Positions 36,041 through 48,759 of a DNA stretch of 64,000 nt are shown here, piece by piece. Positions within the stretch are counted from its first letter, which is position 1. Every line of letters begins with the position of its first letter. The notes below the pieces were generated by a model. That model ran no database searches, was not told the DNA's origin, and was given only the letters and a program-made list of their open reading frames with translations. The position numbers were made by a program, and so were the translations under genes. Origin of the DNA: Steromphala cineraria (taxonomy: Eukaryota; Mollusca; Gastropoda; Trochida; Trochidae); assembly GCA_916613615.1 (NCBI GenBank), contig OU744732.1, positions 45,313,227-45,377,226 of the forward strand. Direction: 5' to 3'.

Positions 36041-37405
36041 TGATGATGTGATTATTAAAGAGTTTCGGTATAGCCGACAATGAACCAATGTGATAATAAG
36101 CAGAAGGATCGTGCCTTATGTGACAGTCTCACGTAAATGAAGGCCTGGGAGGGTCATGATTATGTGATTATTAAAGAGTTTCGGTCGTGCGGACAATGAA
36201 CCAATGTAATAATAAGCAGACGGATCGTACCTTATGGGATCTCTCACTTATATGGAGGCCCGGGCGGGTCATGATGATGTGATGATCAAAGTGTTACAGT
36301 ATGACTTTCTGTCCAAGCGGACCATGAACAAATGCGATAATAAGCAGAACGATCGTACCTTATGGGATCTCTCACTTATATGGAGGCCTGGGCGGGTCAT
36401 GATGATGTGATTATCAAAGTGTTACAGTATGACTTTCTGTCCAAGCGGACCATGAACCAATGTGATAATAAGCAGAAGGATCGTACCTTATGGGATCTCT
36501 CACTTATATGGAGGCCCGGGCGGGTCATGATGATGTGATTGTCAAAGTGTTACAGTATGACTTTCTGTCCAAGCGGACCATTAACCAATGTGATAATATG
36601 CCTTATGGGATCGTCTCACGTATATGGAGGCCCGGGCGGGTCATGATGATGTGATTATCAAAGTGTTACAGTATGACTTTCTGTCCAAGCGGACCATTAA
36701 CCAATGTGATAATAAGCAGAAGGATCGTACCTTATGTGACAGTCTCACTTCTATGGAGGCCCGAGCGGGTCATGATGATGTGATTATCAAAGTGTTACAG
36801 TATGACTTTCTGTCCAAGCGGACCATTAACCAATGTGATAATAAGCAGAAGGATTGTCTCACGTATATGGAGGCCCGGGCGGGTCATGATGATGTGATTA
36901 TCAAAGTGTTACAGTATGACTTTCTGTCCAAGCAGACCATGAACCAATGTGATAATAAGCAGAAGGATCGTACCTTATGCGACAGTCTCACTTCTATGGA
37001 GGCCCGAGCGGGTCATGATGATGTGATTATCAAAGTGTTACAGTATGACTTTCTGTCCAAGCGGACCATTAACCAATGTGATAATATGCCTTATGGGATC
37101 GTCTCACGTATATGGAGGCCCGGGCGGGTCATGATGATGTGATTATCAAAGTGTTACAGTATGACTTTCTGTCCAAGCGGACCATTAACCAATGTGATAA
37201 TAAGCAGAAGGATCGTACCTTATGGGATTGTCTCATTTATATGGAGGCCCGGGCGGGTCATGATGATGTGATTATTAAAGAGTTTCGGTATAGCCGACAA
37301 TGAACCAATGTGATAATAAGCAGAAGGATCGTACCTTATGGGATCGTCTCGGTTGTATGGAGGCCCGGGCGGTTCATGATTATGTGATTATCAATGTGTT
37401 ACCTT
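36041..37405 (+). repeat. ~129-bp minisatellite array B (module L2), about 11 units
   Basis: The GGAGGCCCGGGCGGGTC landmark occurs near 36252, 36380, 36508, 36624, 36753, 36867, 36996, 37112, 37241 and 37357, plus a diverged unit at 36130. Spacings are 128, 128, 116, 129, 114, 129, 116, 129 and 116. Long and short units alternate in the centre, a higher-order pattern; short units lack the CAGAAGGATCGTACC part or replace it. The 129-bp unit equals 43 codons. Frames of 172 codons (36624-37142) result, with the repeated peptide MEARAGHDDVIIKVLQYDFL, but 116- and 128-bp units break the frame. Confidence 0.93.
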
Positions 37406-40400
37406 TCATTGATTCCTAAGGGAATTTAGTCCTTATTGTTGTGACAGAAAGCAGAAATAGATACCCAGCAGATTTTAAGAATGCGATGATCCATGTACAT
37501 ATAGAGTATTTCAAATGGATCATCGCATTCTAGAGGACCAAAATTTACGTTCTATGGAGGCCCAGTCATGACAACTTGATGATTCTCGTGCGATCAGGGC
37601 ATCTGGTCAATAGCTAAAGTCACATTAATTCCTAGAAGTGAAAGTATCATTTCTTTCATTTATAATAATTTGAAATGATCTCGACACAAAGGATTCATTT
37701 CGTGCCGTTCTCGTAATACCATGCAAATATAATTGAGTTGTAAGTACCAAGTAGCATGGTTTCTTATTGATTGTCTTGTATCCTCAATGGGACGGTCTAT
37801 CACCAAATAATACAGTTGGCGCGATATTTATATGTTGAAGGAAAACACCGCTAATTAAGTACATTGAATAATAACATAGGTGTGATGTTCTTGCTGTAAG
37901 AAGTTCATCATTGGACTGTATAATTTATTGTCTTTACAACTGGACGTGGTTTACTGAATGTGCAAATTTTCCATACATGACGTTTTTTTAACAAGTTTGA
38001 TAACTTGAACTCAACGCTATCTTTCAACTAAATGTGTTTTATCAAGAGTTTTCGGTGTTGAACCAGTGACATCGACGTAATAATGGCGCTGTATTCATCT
38101 TATCACGGAAATATAAAGTATTTGTTCTTTTTTGATAATAAGAAGAATTATCATATCGACCTGGTAACAATGCCCTATGATTTGGCTTAGGCTCACAGTC
38201 TTATGTTTAGAAGTAAATTATGCTCATTTGAGTTGTCCTATTTCTTCTGGTAATGACTGTGCAAATGGTCGAGTGTGCATAGTGCAAGCGGATAAATCAT
38301 TTAAATCGGAGACAATCATTTGTACTGTAAATTCACAGCTACCGTCAAAGTGAAAGACATGTTAGGTGATTGTCTGTCAGTTTTCAAAAAACGTGGCTTA
38401 CCAAAGAAATGTGTTGACAAAGTATCCTTTTAAATATTTACATAATGGTATAAGCAGACATTTTGTGACGGTTTTACTTGGTTCAACAACAGAAGACGGT
38501 CTTGCTTGAATGTACGGAAATTAAATTGGTTCTTGAATGAAAAGTGGTATCGTCCTAATCCTAGTTTACGTCGTATTCAAGAGACAAAGACGTGTACGCG
38601 AATGTTTGAATAATAACACGTTTGAGTAAGATCAGCGTGTGCAGAACACCACAACAGCAGATCAGTCCAAATTGCGGATTTGCCTCTCCTGTTGCTCTTA
38701 AAAAAAATTAATAAATTAGGCGTTTTCAAAACAATATGAAAAAGAAAATAAAGAATAGAAAGAATAGAAGAAGCTATAAGAAGACTTTGATCTGAGATGT
38801 GAACCTGTCATGAGAATTCCCATTATTATTTTGAGATCTCAACAACCTGTTTTCATTTAATTCGAATGTAAACTATAATCTTATCTTGTGATTATCAAGT
38901 TCAACTTTCAAAGATCACTGATGACTTGGAATAACACTTTTTGATAATAAAAATATTTTAAAATAGATCTAGTTTAGAATATGTTCTTTGTACTTTTGTC
39001 TTTTGTTGTTATCGTAATATCAATAATTAATTGACTTTTGCAACAACTAACGGACATCCACTTTCAAAGAAAAGAACTTAATTAGTTTTTTCGAAAAATA
39101 AGATCTATTTCAAACTACTTGGGAATAGAAAATCAAAGGAGAGGGAATCTGTCATGTTATTTCAATGTTATATGCCTTGTGGCTATCATTTATCAAATAC
39201 GGAATTTCAATATTATGATCTTTCAAAGCTTTCTTAGTCTAGGTTACCATATTCCTGACTCTTGCAAAGATGACATTTCCAAGAAGCACAATCTTAAATG
39301 CATATTGTTAGTTCAATATCAGTGTTCTGTGTTTAAAATGTTTACTAAACGAACGTGAATATGTGTTTTGGAACCAATCTATTTCTCTAGTCTATTTCCA
39401 TTTTCTAGACAATGTTCCTGAGTAACCAAAGTTTAACTTTCAGATATATGTCTCCCATAATTTGAAACACGTACAGGTGTCACAGATGCACCGTCCATCG
39501 ACCAATTAGGTACCGGTGCTACTGAAATAAGACTTTACGATCATTAACACTTGTGTAACATGTTGTTTACATCACGCGGAAGGTTATATATGGTTTATCA
39601 TGTCAAGGTTTTATAATAAAGCATTCACTATCTATACACTTTGACATGAATGATCAGTGTTGGAGATGCTGTTGTGAGGCTTGGCAACGTTTGTTTACAT
39701 TTACATTAAACAATATGGCACTTTTCTTTACGATATTTTGATCTTTTGATTTGAAATTATAACTCTTTTAACCAATAGCAGCGTTTTGTACAGCTCCTAC
39801 GTTTTGTACTGTTTCCAACATTTGTAATGCTGCATATGATCAACCAAAAGCTCAGCATGTATGACGTTATTAAATTTTGTGGTTTAAATATCATGACTGT
39901 ATCGCAGTAAAACTGGCAGCGCATTTGACAGTCATTAAAAAGCTGTTTTTGTAATTTAAAAGATAAAATAAAAAATTTACAAACCCAGGAATGATATGTA
40001 TTGAAACTGAAGTAATTAGCATAAAATGATTTAAATTAAAGGTAGTAATTAGCATTAATAATTTAAATGGAAGGTTATAAATCTTTCTAATTTACAAGAG
40101 CGTTTCATTTCCCTGTGATCATTTCACAAAGAGCTTTTTACTTTTCCAGTTGGCAATATCTTCAAGATGAATAAAAATATAAACATATGATAAAAGACAT
40201 GCAGATAGCCCCAAGATGATAATGTAGTTTACATGTATCATGGACGTCGATAGAGAAAAGGTCAAGTAATCGGTAAGTTATTACTTGACGTTAATAAAGA
40301 AAATCCAATTTCGTCAATGCAATGAATCTAACGACAATCTAGATATTATATATTTCTTGGACAAGAACTTAATTACTCCCAGTTTATTTCATTTAGTTCA

Positions 40401-40501
40401 AAGAGATTTTAATTTTAATCACTTTGTTGATCATTTCATGCGATTGACTTTAATTCATGTATCCTTTGGAGACACCTGCAACTTGTTGGTCGTAACAATT
40501 A
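37406..40501. other. Module L2 interior, no gene recognised
   Basis: Frames at 39119-39358 and 40285-40536 persist in L3. However, five of six changes in the first and both changes in the second alter amino acids, so no coding constraint is visible. Confidence 0.55.
37478..37531. other. Perfect 17-bp-arm hairpin in L2
   Basis: AGAATGCGATGATCCAT (37478-37494) is the exact reverse complement of ATGGATCATCGCATTCT (37515-37531), with a 20-base loop. L3 has the same hairpin (57813-57866). L1 at the same place has a different right arm and only a 7-bp pairing. Confidence 0.92.
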
Positions 40502-40695
40502 CCGTATTCGACCTATTAAGCGCTCTGAGCGGTTAAAAAATTGGAAAGAGGGGGCGCTTATCAAAGTGTCTTAATCATTCAGTCGAATGATATGGTCTGC
40601 ATATGGTCTTTTAGCATAGGTTACAAATCCAATTACCGTGATTAAAGAGGAGGACTGAAATATATGTAAATTTTCATAGGATTGTCATGTAAGGT
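40502..40695. mobile_element. CCGTATTCGAC MITE, one end lost (L2)
   Basis: Reads CCGTATTCGACCTATTAAGC after TA (40500-40501) and matches the 1945-2261 element in reverse orientation through AAAGAGGGGGCGCTTATC, CCAATTACCGTGATTA and TGTCATGTAAGG. The opposite inverted end is missing. Relative to L3 it lacks about 24 bp after GTCGAATGAT. Confidence 0.85.
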
Positions 40696-41718
40696 ACGAG
40701 TATTCCGTCACAGAAATGTTCTTGACATTTGAAAAATAATTTAGGTTGGAATTTGGATCAACCAACTTAGAGACTTCAGTGTATAACCTTTCCTAATCGG
40801 CTAGCAATGGGTAATGCACTTTAACGTAATAAACAAGGAACATGGCGCTGAATTTAAAACTAGAAAATCCTCGTCAAATATCAAAAAGAAATATTTACTG
40901 AAAAAAGTATCACTGAAACCAAGTATTTGTCTTACGGTACGCTTATAAATGCAATGATAATAACGTTCCGTTATTTTTATTACCACATGATTACAGAGTA
41001 CTAGGTTTTTGGTCACTAGCATTTACTTCAGCGTTAGAGCGACATATATCTTCCAAATGTTGACAGTCTACATAACTGTCCTAAACTTCAGTGAGTAGGA
41101 TCCGTCAAAATAGTCATTTGTTCAACAGCATCAGCCGAAGAGTGATAAAAATTGTCAATCGACAGACAAAGCTGCCGAAATTAGGTAATGATTTCTCAAG
41201 TAACTCACATTGACGCATAACCTTGGTTCCAATATTGCGTCCAAGTCCTAAGATGTCGAATGCAGATCTGGTTGAAACCTCTCTGATGAATTTGATTGTA
41301 CGTTTGATAGGCTCTTAAGATATGATGTAAGTTTGAAGTGTAAACAAGGGCATGGAAGAATGTGGGCCCATGGTTTGGTATACACATTTGTTAGCCCTAC
41401 TATTGAAAGCCATTTATATTGTTTAAAACCATTTTAAAATAAGAATTTTATATTTTTTTTCTTAACGATCCCATTAAAAAACATGTTTACTGTTTTCTTC
41501 TTGTACATGTAAAAGACTGTAAAATGTCAACTTAAACTCATTTTGTCCTTTTAAAACTAGCGTGTCTTAACAGCTTATGTGATTATAACACATCCTACCA
41601 CACTCTACGCAATCTTAACCCTGGGGCAAATTAATATAGGTTGAAAGGTGCATTCAATTATGCACGGAACAAGGGATAAATGTTTCATGAAATTGACTAG
41701 CAATAAACCCAATAGCAC

Positions 41719-42613
41719 AATGAATGAATGAATGAATGAATGAATTGTCTTTATTTCCTCCATAAAAAATGAAGAGTATACACAAAGTCACATGTTAGAA
41801 ATACATTACATACATTTCACAGAAAGTTTGTATTTATATTCATATAAGTGCAATACAGATTTCAGGTGCCATGAATATATAATACTGGCAATAATGTCAA
41901 TCATCGCTGCCCATTCGTCAAGTCCAAAGTGGTCTAATATTTGAGTTATTCCGCCAAGTAGAGTTTGTATTTTTATTTCTTCACATCAGTCTTCAAATTT
42001 CAAGTAGTCATCAATTGGGAGAATGTCACACAGCTGTTCACATAGAGTATTGTGTTCTCTGGTTAGTTTCTCACAGTGCAGCAATTGGTGGGCGACTATG
42101 TCACTAGTTGTGTTCTCACACAGCAGACACATACCTGATGTTATAGGTAGAACACCAAGCTTGATGAGACTAAACACACTTTTTATATTAATGTCAAATA
42201 GCTCACACATACCCCACAGTCTATGTGGTTTCAGTTCAGAATGTATTTCAGCATATCGAACCATCTCTGGAAGATTGCTAAGAACCTGTTTCCATTGGAA
42301 CCATTCATATTCTGCAATGGTTTCATAAACTATCCGTTGCCACGTAGCTTTGTTTGGAACGTCCCAGTTCTGAAAAGGTCTTCAACATATGACCAGAGTT
42401 CATATTTCTGCAGTATAATCAGGAGGTCATGAGTCACTGAGGATTTGCACACGTTATTAACAATATATTGTCCAAATCTGAAATGAAATATATGTTCATG
42501 AACACAATCACTATTATAATGGAATAATCTGCGAAACAATAATCTTGAGCTTATCAATATATCCCTGCATGGACCATAGTCCAATATTTTGGACAGTTGC
42601 CAGTGTTTTAGCA
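41719..42613 (-). mobile_element. 5'-truncated LINE 3' end with (ATTC)n tail, R2 copy
   Basis: Duplicate of the R1 element, with one fewer ATTC repeat in the tail. It shares the T-run frameshift. Privately it has a TGA stop at 41986-41988 where R1 has a cysteine codon, and a small in-frame extension near 42025. Confidence 0.75.
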
Positions 42614-42833
42614 TGGAAAGGAGGGTTTATATCACAATGCCTTTGCCATGATTCAGTAGCCAAAATGTTGATTTAAGAACAGCGTCGCTGATTGCACAAC
42701 TAACTTTGATTGCCTCTTACCAGGCATTTCTAATTCTACCCCACAAACTTGGCTAACAAGAACAGAGGCTCGATCATCATTTCATGACTTTATCCGCTTC
42801 TGTTGGGAGAGAATGATGCAGCATTCTCTGATT
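42614..42833. mobile_element. Foldback element, right half only (R2)
   Basis: Duplicate of 26281-26500, retaining only the internal block and the right arm ending at GGGAGAGAATG. Confidence 0.68.
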
Positions 42834-44244
42834 GATCTTTAACTGTCTCCCTCACGGATCAATCGTCTTGAACTCTTGGACAAGCTCTTTCGGCAGATTT
42901 CCTCTATGTACGCGCAAATTGTGTTCTGCAACAGGAAAGTGTCAACCAATTAAGCTGTTATTGCGTTTCTCAGAAAAATCTCCAGAACTTATTATTCTTT
43001 AAGATCAGGAACATCAAGATCAGTATTCTTGGCCTTTGGTGTCAGTACTTGCGGTTGCGGTAGAGAGTAATCCGAATCCCGGGGCGGTTGAGTCTTGTCA
43101 CATAACATTACGAAGAATGAGTGTTTCATTTATTGATCCCTTTCTCGGAAAGTTTTGCCATCGTGCACAAGTCATGCACAATGGACCTTATTGGTTTTTT
43201 GGGGACTATTTATCATGAATCATACTTTTTCTCCGGTCAAAAATACAATTTTAAGATAATCTAACACTTTGAGGAAATTATGTTGATTTTAAGCAGATAT
43301 TATCGTACACAATACGATCAAGCCTTTCAATTGTTATGTTTGTGAAAATACATGTGTGCAGCTCAACTGATCAATCACTAGCATATTTGATTATTTAAAT
43401 ATACAAATTATTAATGCAGTGACGAGCGTTAACATGGACAAGATCACTCTGTTGGTGCAGGTGACTCTGCAAAGGGAAATAACGTTAACTTACAGTCTCC
43501 CGTCGCATACCATGAACAAAGAAGTTGTCATCCACTTACTCCTATTCATTACAGTGTCCCATGCTGATATTATCTATTTAATTTGCGGACTGGTCTGATA
43601 TGGATTTTATCGACCAGGAAGCAACATGGATTCTGTGTCCTTGTCTCTATCACATATGTAAAAACCTCATATTGAAAAATGTATGGTAATATGTGATACA
43701 TAACATGTGTAACGCCAACGAAGACATGAGGTATTGAATGGACAATTCTACCAGCAGGAGATAACGACCAGCAACACATATTGTAATAGTGTTGGTGTTC
43801 AGATACATGTCGGGATTATGTAAATATAATTGGGTGTGATATCAATAACAAGGTTAAAATCATACACTATTAATACATTTTGTTGTCATAAATGATAAGG
43901 ATATGAGATACTTTGGTTAGGTTGTAGCGTTCACTTATGCTTTCAGAAACTTCAGAACTTTATTCACTCAAGGCTACAAAGTAGCATGATGAGGTTTACA
44001 GGAGTTTGCATAGTAATGAATGTGAACAATATACTAACAGATATGATATCATATACACGGGTAATACAATACTAATGTGTTTACCTTAATTTACAAAGTA
44101 CGTGGTGACAAAATATAGACAGTCTGATTAGATAAGAAACGTTCTTTGTTTGGAAAATAGTATTCATTTTATACATAGAAGGCTTTGTAATAAACGTTTG
44201 TGGGATGAGTTTTTTTCTGATATTGTCAAAGTATTGACAGTTGA

Positions 44245-47034
44245 ATATTTAATGATACTCGTCTCCTATTACATTAGAGGTGCATAATGTACATTTTCTA
44301 TTATCATAATCAATATTGTACCACCGTCCGGTTTCAACAGGGAGACGATGATTTGACAATCTAAAATGTAACAGATTGAAAATATATTTTTCAGGGAGAT
44401 GCTGTAGGTACAATTCAATATCAGTGCTATTTTTCATAATCTAATAGAGTCTACCCTTTGATGATGATTCAGTGTCCGAATGCCATGCTTGTATAAAATT
44501 ATCTACAAGACTATTCTTGACTTTGTATTTAATCCATTCAACACTCAGAGTCGATTGATAAATCCATACATCGTTGTTTCCCGTCTTTATCAATATGTCA
44601 TGTACGCATAATAGCCATTTGTTATTAGGAGCCTTATAGGATAAAATATTCAATAGTTATTTGCTAATTTGTGTATTTTCCTGTAAGAAGCCTTGTCCAG
44701 TAACATATCAATTTAGTATAAATAACATTAGAGAGTGGTCTTCGTCCTGTTTCCGCATATATCATATATAATGGAGTGCTCCTCTTTACTCGGAGCAATT
44801 TTCGTAGGAATTTCAGGTGGATATTTTCAATAATACTCAAATTTTCGAATCCCCAAATTTCACATCCATATGTTAAGATTGGGACAACAAGTATGTCAAA
44901 AAGTTTCAGCTGACAGGTGATTGATAAGTTGAAAAGTCTGGCTTTTGATAAAACGTAGTTCATTGCTTTCAAGCTCTTGTCACAAAGTGCTTTCCGGGCG
45001 GACTTGAATGTGCATTTCCTGCTGAAGATTATGCCCAAATATTTATATTCATCAACATTTTGTAAACTTATTTTGGATATTGAAAACCTATGACAATATT
45101 CTCTTTTTGTGCCATTAAATATTAAAACATTACATTTTTCTATATTGATTTTTAACTTCCACGTTTCACAGTATTTACTAAATACATTTAGTTGTTTCTG
45201 CAGATCACATTTGCTTGCTGCAAGGATAACAGTATCGTCTGCATACAGCAGTGCAAATAGTTTCAGATATATACATGTTACATCATCATTCAGGATAACA
45301 CCTTCACATGAAGACATTAAAAAAATTGCTCAAGATCATTAAGGAATAACGCAAAAAGCAGAGGGGATAGATTCTCACCTTGTCTGACACTTTTCAGACA
45401 ATCAAAATATTCAGATGAGTAATGTTTGGTTGATACACAGGATTTGATACCTTTATACATAGATTGTACAATTCGGAAACATTTCCCAGTGATATTATAG
45501 CTAAGGATCTTATTCCACAGACCTCGTCTCCAGACGTTATCAAAAGCTTTCTCGAAGTCAATGAAAGCACAGAATAATTTCTTTTTCTGATTTTTGACTA
45601 AGTTAATTATACAATAAAGTGAGAACAGATGATCAGTTGTCGGGTAGCCCTTCCTAAAACCAGCTTGTATTTCAGTTAAAGTGTGTGACGATTCTAAGAA
45701 GTTAGTCAACCTATTGTTAATTATAGACGTGAATAATTTGCTCATACAACATAACAGAGTTATTGGTCTATAATTTTGGGGAACTGAGCGATCGCCTTTG
45801 TTTTTATAAACCGGCTTGATATTTCCTTGAGGCCACATTTTGGGGAAATAGCCTGATTCTAGTATGATATTGAAGAGTTTAGCATATAAGTGAATCATTT
45901 TGTCAGAAGTGCTTTTAATATACTCGTTTGTGATGTTGTCAACGCCACTGGCTTTATTACTTTTGAGGTTTCTTAGAGCGAATGTAATTTCTTCATTGCT
46001 GATCGGATGATCGAGAGCATCAATTTTATCATTGATATGCTTAGCAATATTCTCATTCATATATTCATCTTCGTCAAATTTTGTATCGCTATTTAATGTT
46101 TTGTAATAATCAAACAGTTTTTCAATAGGTGCTGCAGTTTCAACATTGCTACCGGTCTTAAGTAATTTCCAGAATGCTTTTGGGTCATTCTGTTCTAGGT
46201 TATCAAATTTTCGCTGCATATTATCTCTAAATAATAATAATAATAATAATAATGGGCATTTATAAAGCGCTATATCCATACACAAGGTGCATGCTCAAAG
46301 CGCAAATAATCTATTGGATTTGATTAGTGTCTTTTTGTATAACCTACTTGCATTAATTAACCCAATTTTATTTGCTACTGACCTATGCCTATTATAACTT
46401 CTTTTTGCAGAGAAATATTTCCTGCGGGCAATTTTACAGTCATAGTTAAACCATGGTTTCGACATTCTTGGTTTCTTATGCCTAGATGGAACCTGAACAA
46501 TGACCTCACCAAAGCGTTCCTTGCACTTGTGGTGAATAGTCCGTTAATGTTCTGGACAGCAGAGTCTATATGAGTTGCGGCAGAGGCTACATTTGGTATG
46601 TTGTCCAACTGTTCATGGATCCTGTCAATATCACAAGTGTTGATATCTGCTGCAAAGTCTGCTGCCAGATCTTGGTTCCACCTGCATGAAGTCTGTGGAC
46701 GTGACTCGGCGTGGGTCTCAATGTCCGACTCTCGAGGAGAGACAAGAGGCGTGTGCTGTGTGGTCAACTCTAGAGGAGAATGCACGTCTGAAAATAGTGG
46801 ATCAAATTCTAGGACAGCAAAGTGTGATATGAATGGGAATACAGTATATGATGCTATAGCTTAATCAACAATGGATACCCCTTTACAAGTTACATTTCCG
46901 ATATGTTTATCTGTTCCGGCTCTACCATTGATTATGTACAGCCCATTACTTTTACAAATATCTAATAATTTATAACCGTGAATATTTACAGGACCTGTAT
47001 CAGTTGATGTTCTAGAGGTGGGGAATCCCAGGTT
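44245..47034 (-). pseudogene. LINE ORF2 relic, R2 copy
   Basis: Endonuclease end, linker, RT and Cys/His tail in the same order as in R1. LYADDTVILAASKC lies in the frame 44664-45317, and the frame change after NDLEQFF at about 45317 is common to both copies. The TAG stop at 44438-44440 is shared. The simple-repeat insertion at 46229-46303 interrupts the linker region and is private. Confidence 0.88.
46229..46303 (-). mobile_element. Short (ATT)n-tailed insertion inside the R2 LINE
   Basis: Absent from R1, where CTCTAAATAATCTATTGG is uninterrupted. The insert, read on the minus strand, starts GCGCTTTGAGCATGCACC, contains TATAGCGCTTTATAAATG and ends in (ATT)n. AAATAAT is duplicated at both sides (target duplication). 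It looks like a very short LINE or SINE 3' end inserted after the R1/R2 duplication. Confidence 0.85.
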
Positions 47035-47905
47035 ACATGGATGAATGCCTACAGTCTTATCAAATCATCTTCATGCACCAGTGGCTTAAAGTTAAACAGC
47101 CTTCACCCTACGGTTTGGCGTGATATCGCAATAAAAAGGAAGGAATTTAGTTAGACTTAATTAGATAAAGAAAAAGCAGTGATTAATAGTTCATTTGTGT
47201 ATGACTAGAGCTAAACATTTATCGCATTAAGGTTTATCGTTGTAATGTCAAAATTGTAACACTTCCATAATGTTACCATAATTATCAGACCTTTTCTACT
47301 GCTGTCGGAAATCATGTTTGAAAACATTAGGCAGGTAATGATAAGTATGTTTGGATTATCACAAATAATATCAATAAAACATGATTTCTTTGGACGTTAT
47401 GAACGAATTTTAATCAAAATTGGGTTTATTACACAAAATATCCCGTTTTTTTAAAGTTTACTTCAAGGAAGGTCATTTTGTTTTCTCTTGTTTCCAAAAC
47501 AAATATAGATCCAAAATTAAATTACATTCATTGGAATTCTCTAACGTAGTGAATGTTTTGATATATGAGACCTCTTGATATATGAAGTGTGCTTAAAGAG
47601 AACAAACTCTTATAAATATCAGAGAGGTGAACATATGAAAAATCGAGGATTGTATATCTAACAATCTCGTAATAAAAGAAGATACTATCTCAAAATTACC
47701 ATGAATCTCTCCTCAATAAGATCTAATGGTTAACCCAGTACTAATGGATTATCTGGGCAAAATAGATTTTATTCATAACCAACGATTTACCATCAATGTC
47801 GGTAGTATCTATCAAAGATCAAACGGAGTTACCATATTGATCTTGAAATGAATATGTTACTGTATATGTTTCTAGGGATCACATATTTGGTGCAAACTTT
47901 TCATG
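47035..47905. other. R2 backbone, no gene recognised
   Basis: Non-coding duplicate of 30631-31499. Confidence 0.5.
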
Positions 47906-48241
47906 CATTATCTCCCCACAGAGGCAGATCAAGTCATGAAATGTTGATCGAGCCTCTGATCTTATTAGACCAAATCAGTAGGTTCCTGAAGTTTCCCTTG
48001 GCGGAAAAAAATGCACTAATATTTATTTGAATTCTTTTGATAACTCTTCTCGTACGGAAAGGGTGGTTCATATCACAATGCCTTTGCCACGATTCAGTAG
48101 CCAAAATGATGAATTTAGAACAACGTCGCTTTGATTGCCTCCAACCAGGCTGTTCCCATTCAACCCCACATAATCGGCGTATAAGAACCATAGGCTCGAT
48201 AAACAGTTCATGACTTGATCTGCCATTGTAGGGAGAGAATG
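47906..48241. mobile_element. Foldback element with ~70-bp inverted arms (R2, complete)
   Basis: Duplicate of 31500-31835 with only scattered substitutions. Confidence 0.8.
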
Positions 48242-48759
48242 TCTTTCATGAGGTAAATGCCGGAATAGTTTAAACATACTTAACGACGTTTTATTATTCT
48301 TCTTATAAACGTTCGGTCTACGGTAAGATTGGATTTGGATAAAGTTTCAGTTGGTAGAACAAGAAAGTTCATCTTTGCACACACACAGATCGATATGATA
48401 AGGGACATTATTTTGTTCAACTTTATTTATTCTACACAATTATCTTTTCTAATAAACATAAACATATATAAAATATCCCCAAAGTGTCTTTTGATATCAA
48501 ATATATCAACACGAATTTATGAAGCTACAAATTTAATATTCACTTTTATCAAAGAGTTTATTTATCATCCAAAATCATTCCTCATTAGTTTTTTTATGAA
48601 AAATTAACATCTCTGAACACAAAACTGACATTTGACCTTCAGTGTTGTGATTTTATAGCATTTTGATGTCATCCTGTTTATGACGTGACGCCAAGAGGGA
48701 ATTGTTCAAAATCTACTGTCAAAACGATATTTCCTTGATCTCATACAAACAATATCTCC

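Larger units (their letters stand above)
36041..41202 (+). repeat. Module L2 (recent duplicate of L3)
   Basis: Nearly identical to 56450-61523 apart from minisatellite unit number and a few indels, and clearly less similar to L1. It ends at the AACTCACATTGACG junction, after which the sequence abruptly matches R1. Confidence 0.92.
43941..47034 (-). mobile_element. 5'-truncated non-LTR retrotransposon, R2 copy
   Basis: Duplicate of 27608-30630 with the same truncation point, the same 3' tail and the same shared lesions. It is about 75 bp longer because of an insertion at 46229. The reverse transcriptase part is better preserved than in R1: 45317-46285 reads through the SNKASGVDN, FIDFEKAFDNVW and RQGENLSPLLF motifs without the R1 TGA. 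Confidence 0.92.

Noticed and set aside
36624..37142. 172-codon open frame treated as a repeat-protein gene
   Set aside because: It is produced by the 129-bp minisatellite. Neighbouring 116- and 128-bp units break the frame, and array C has different frame breaks.
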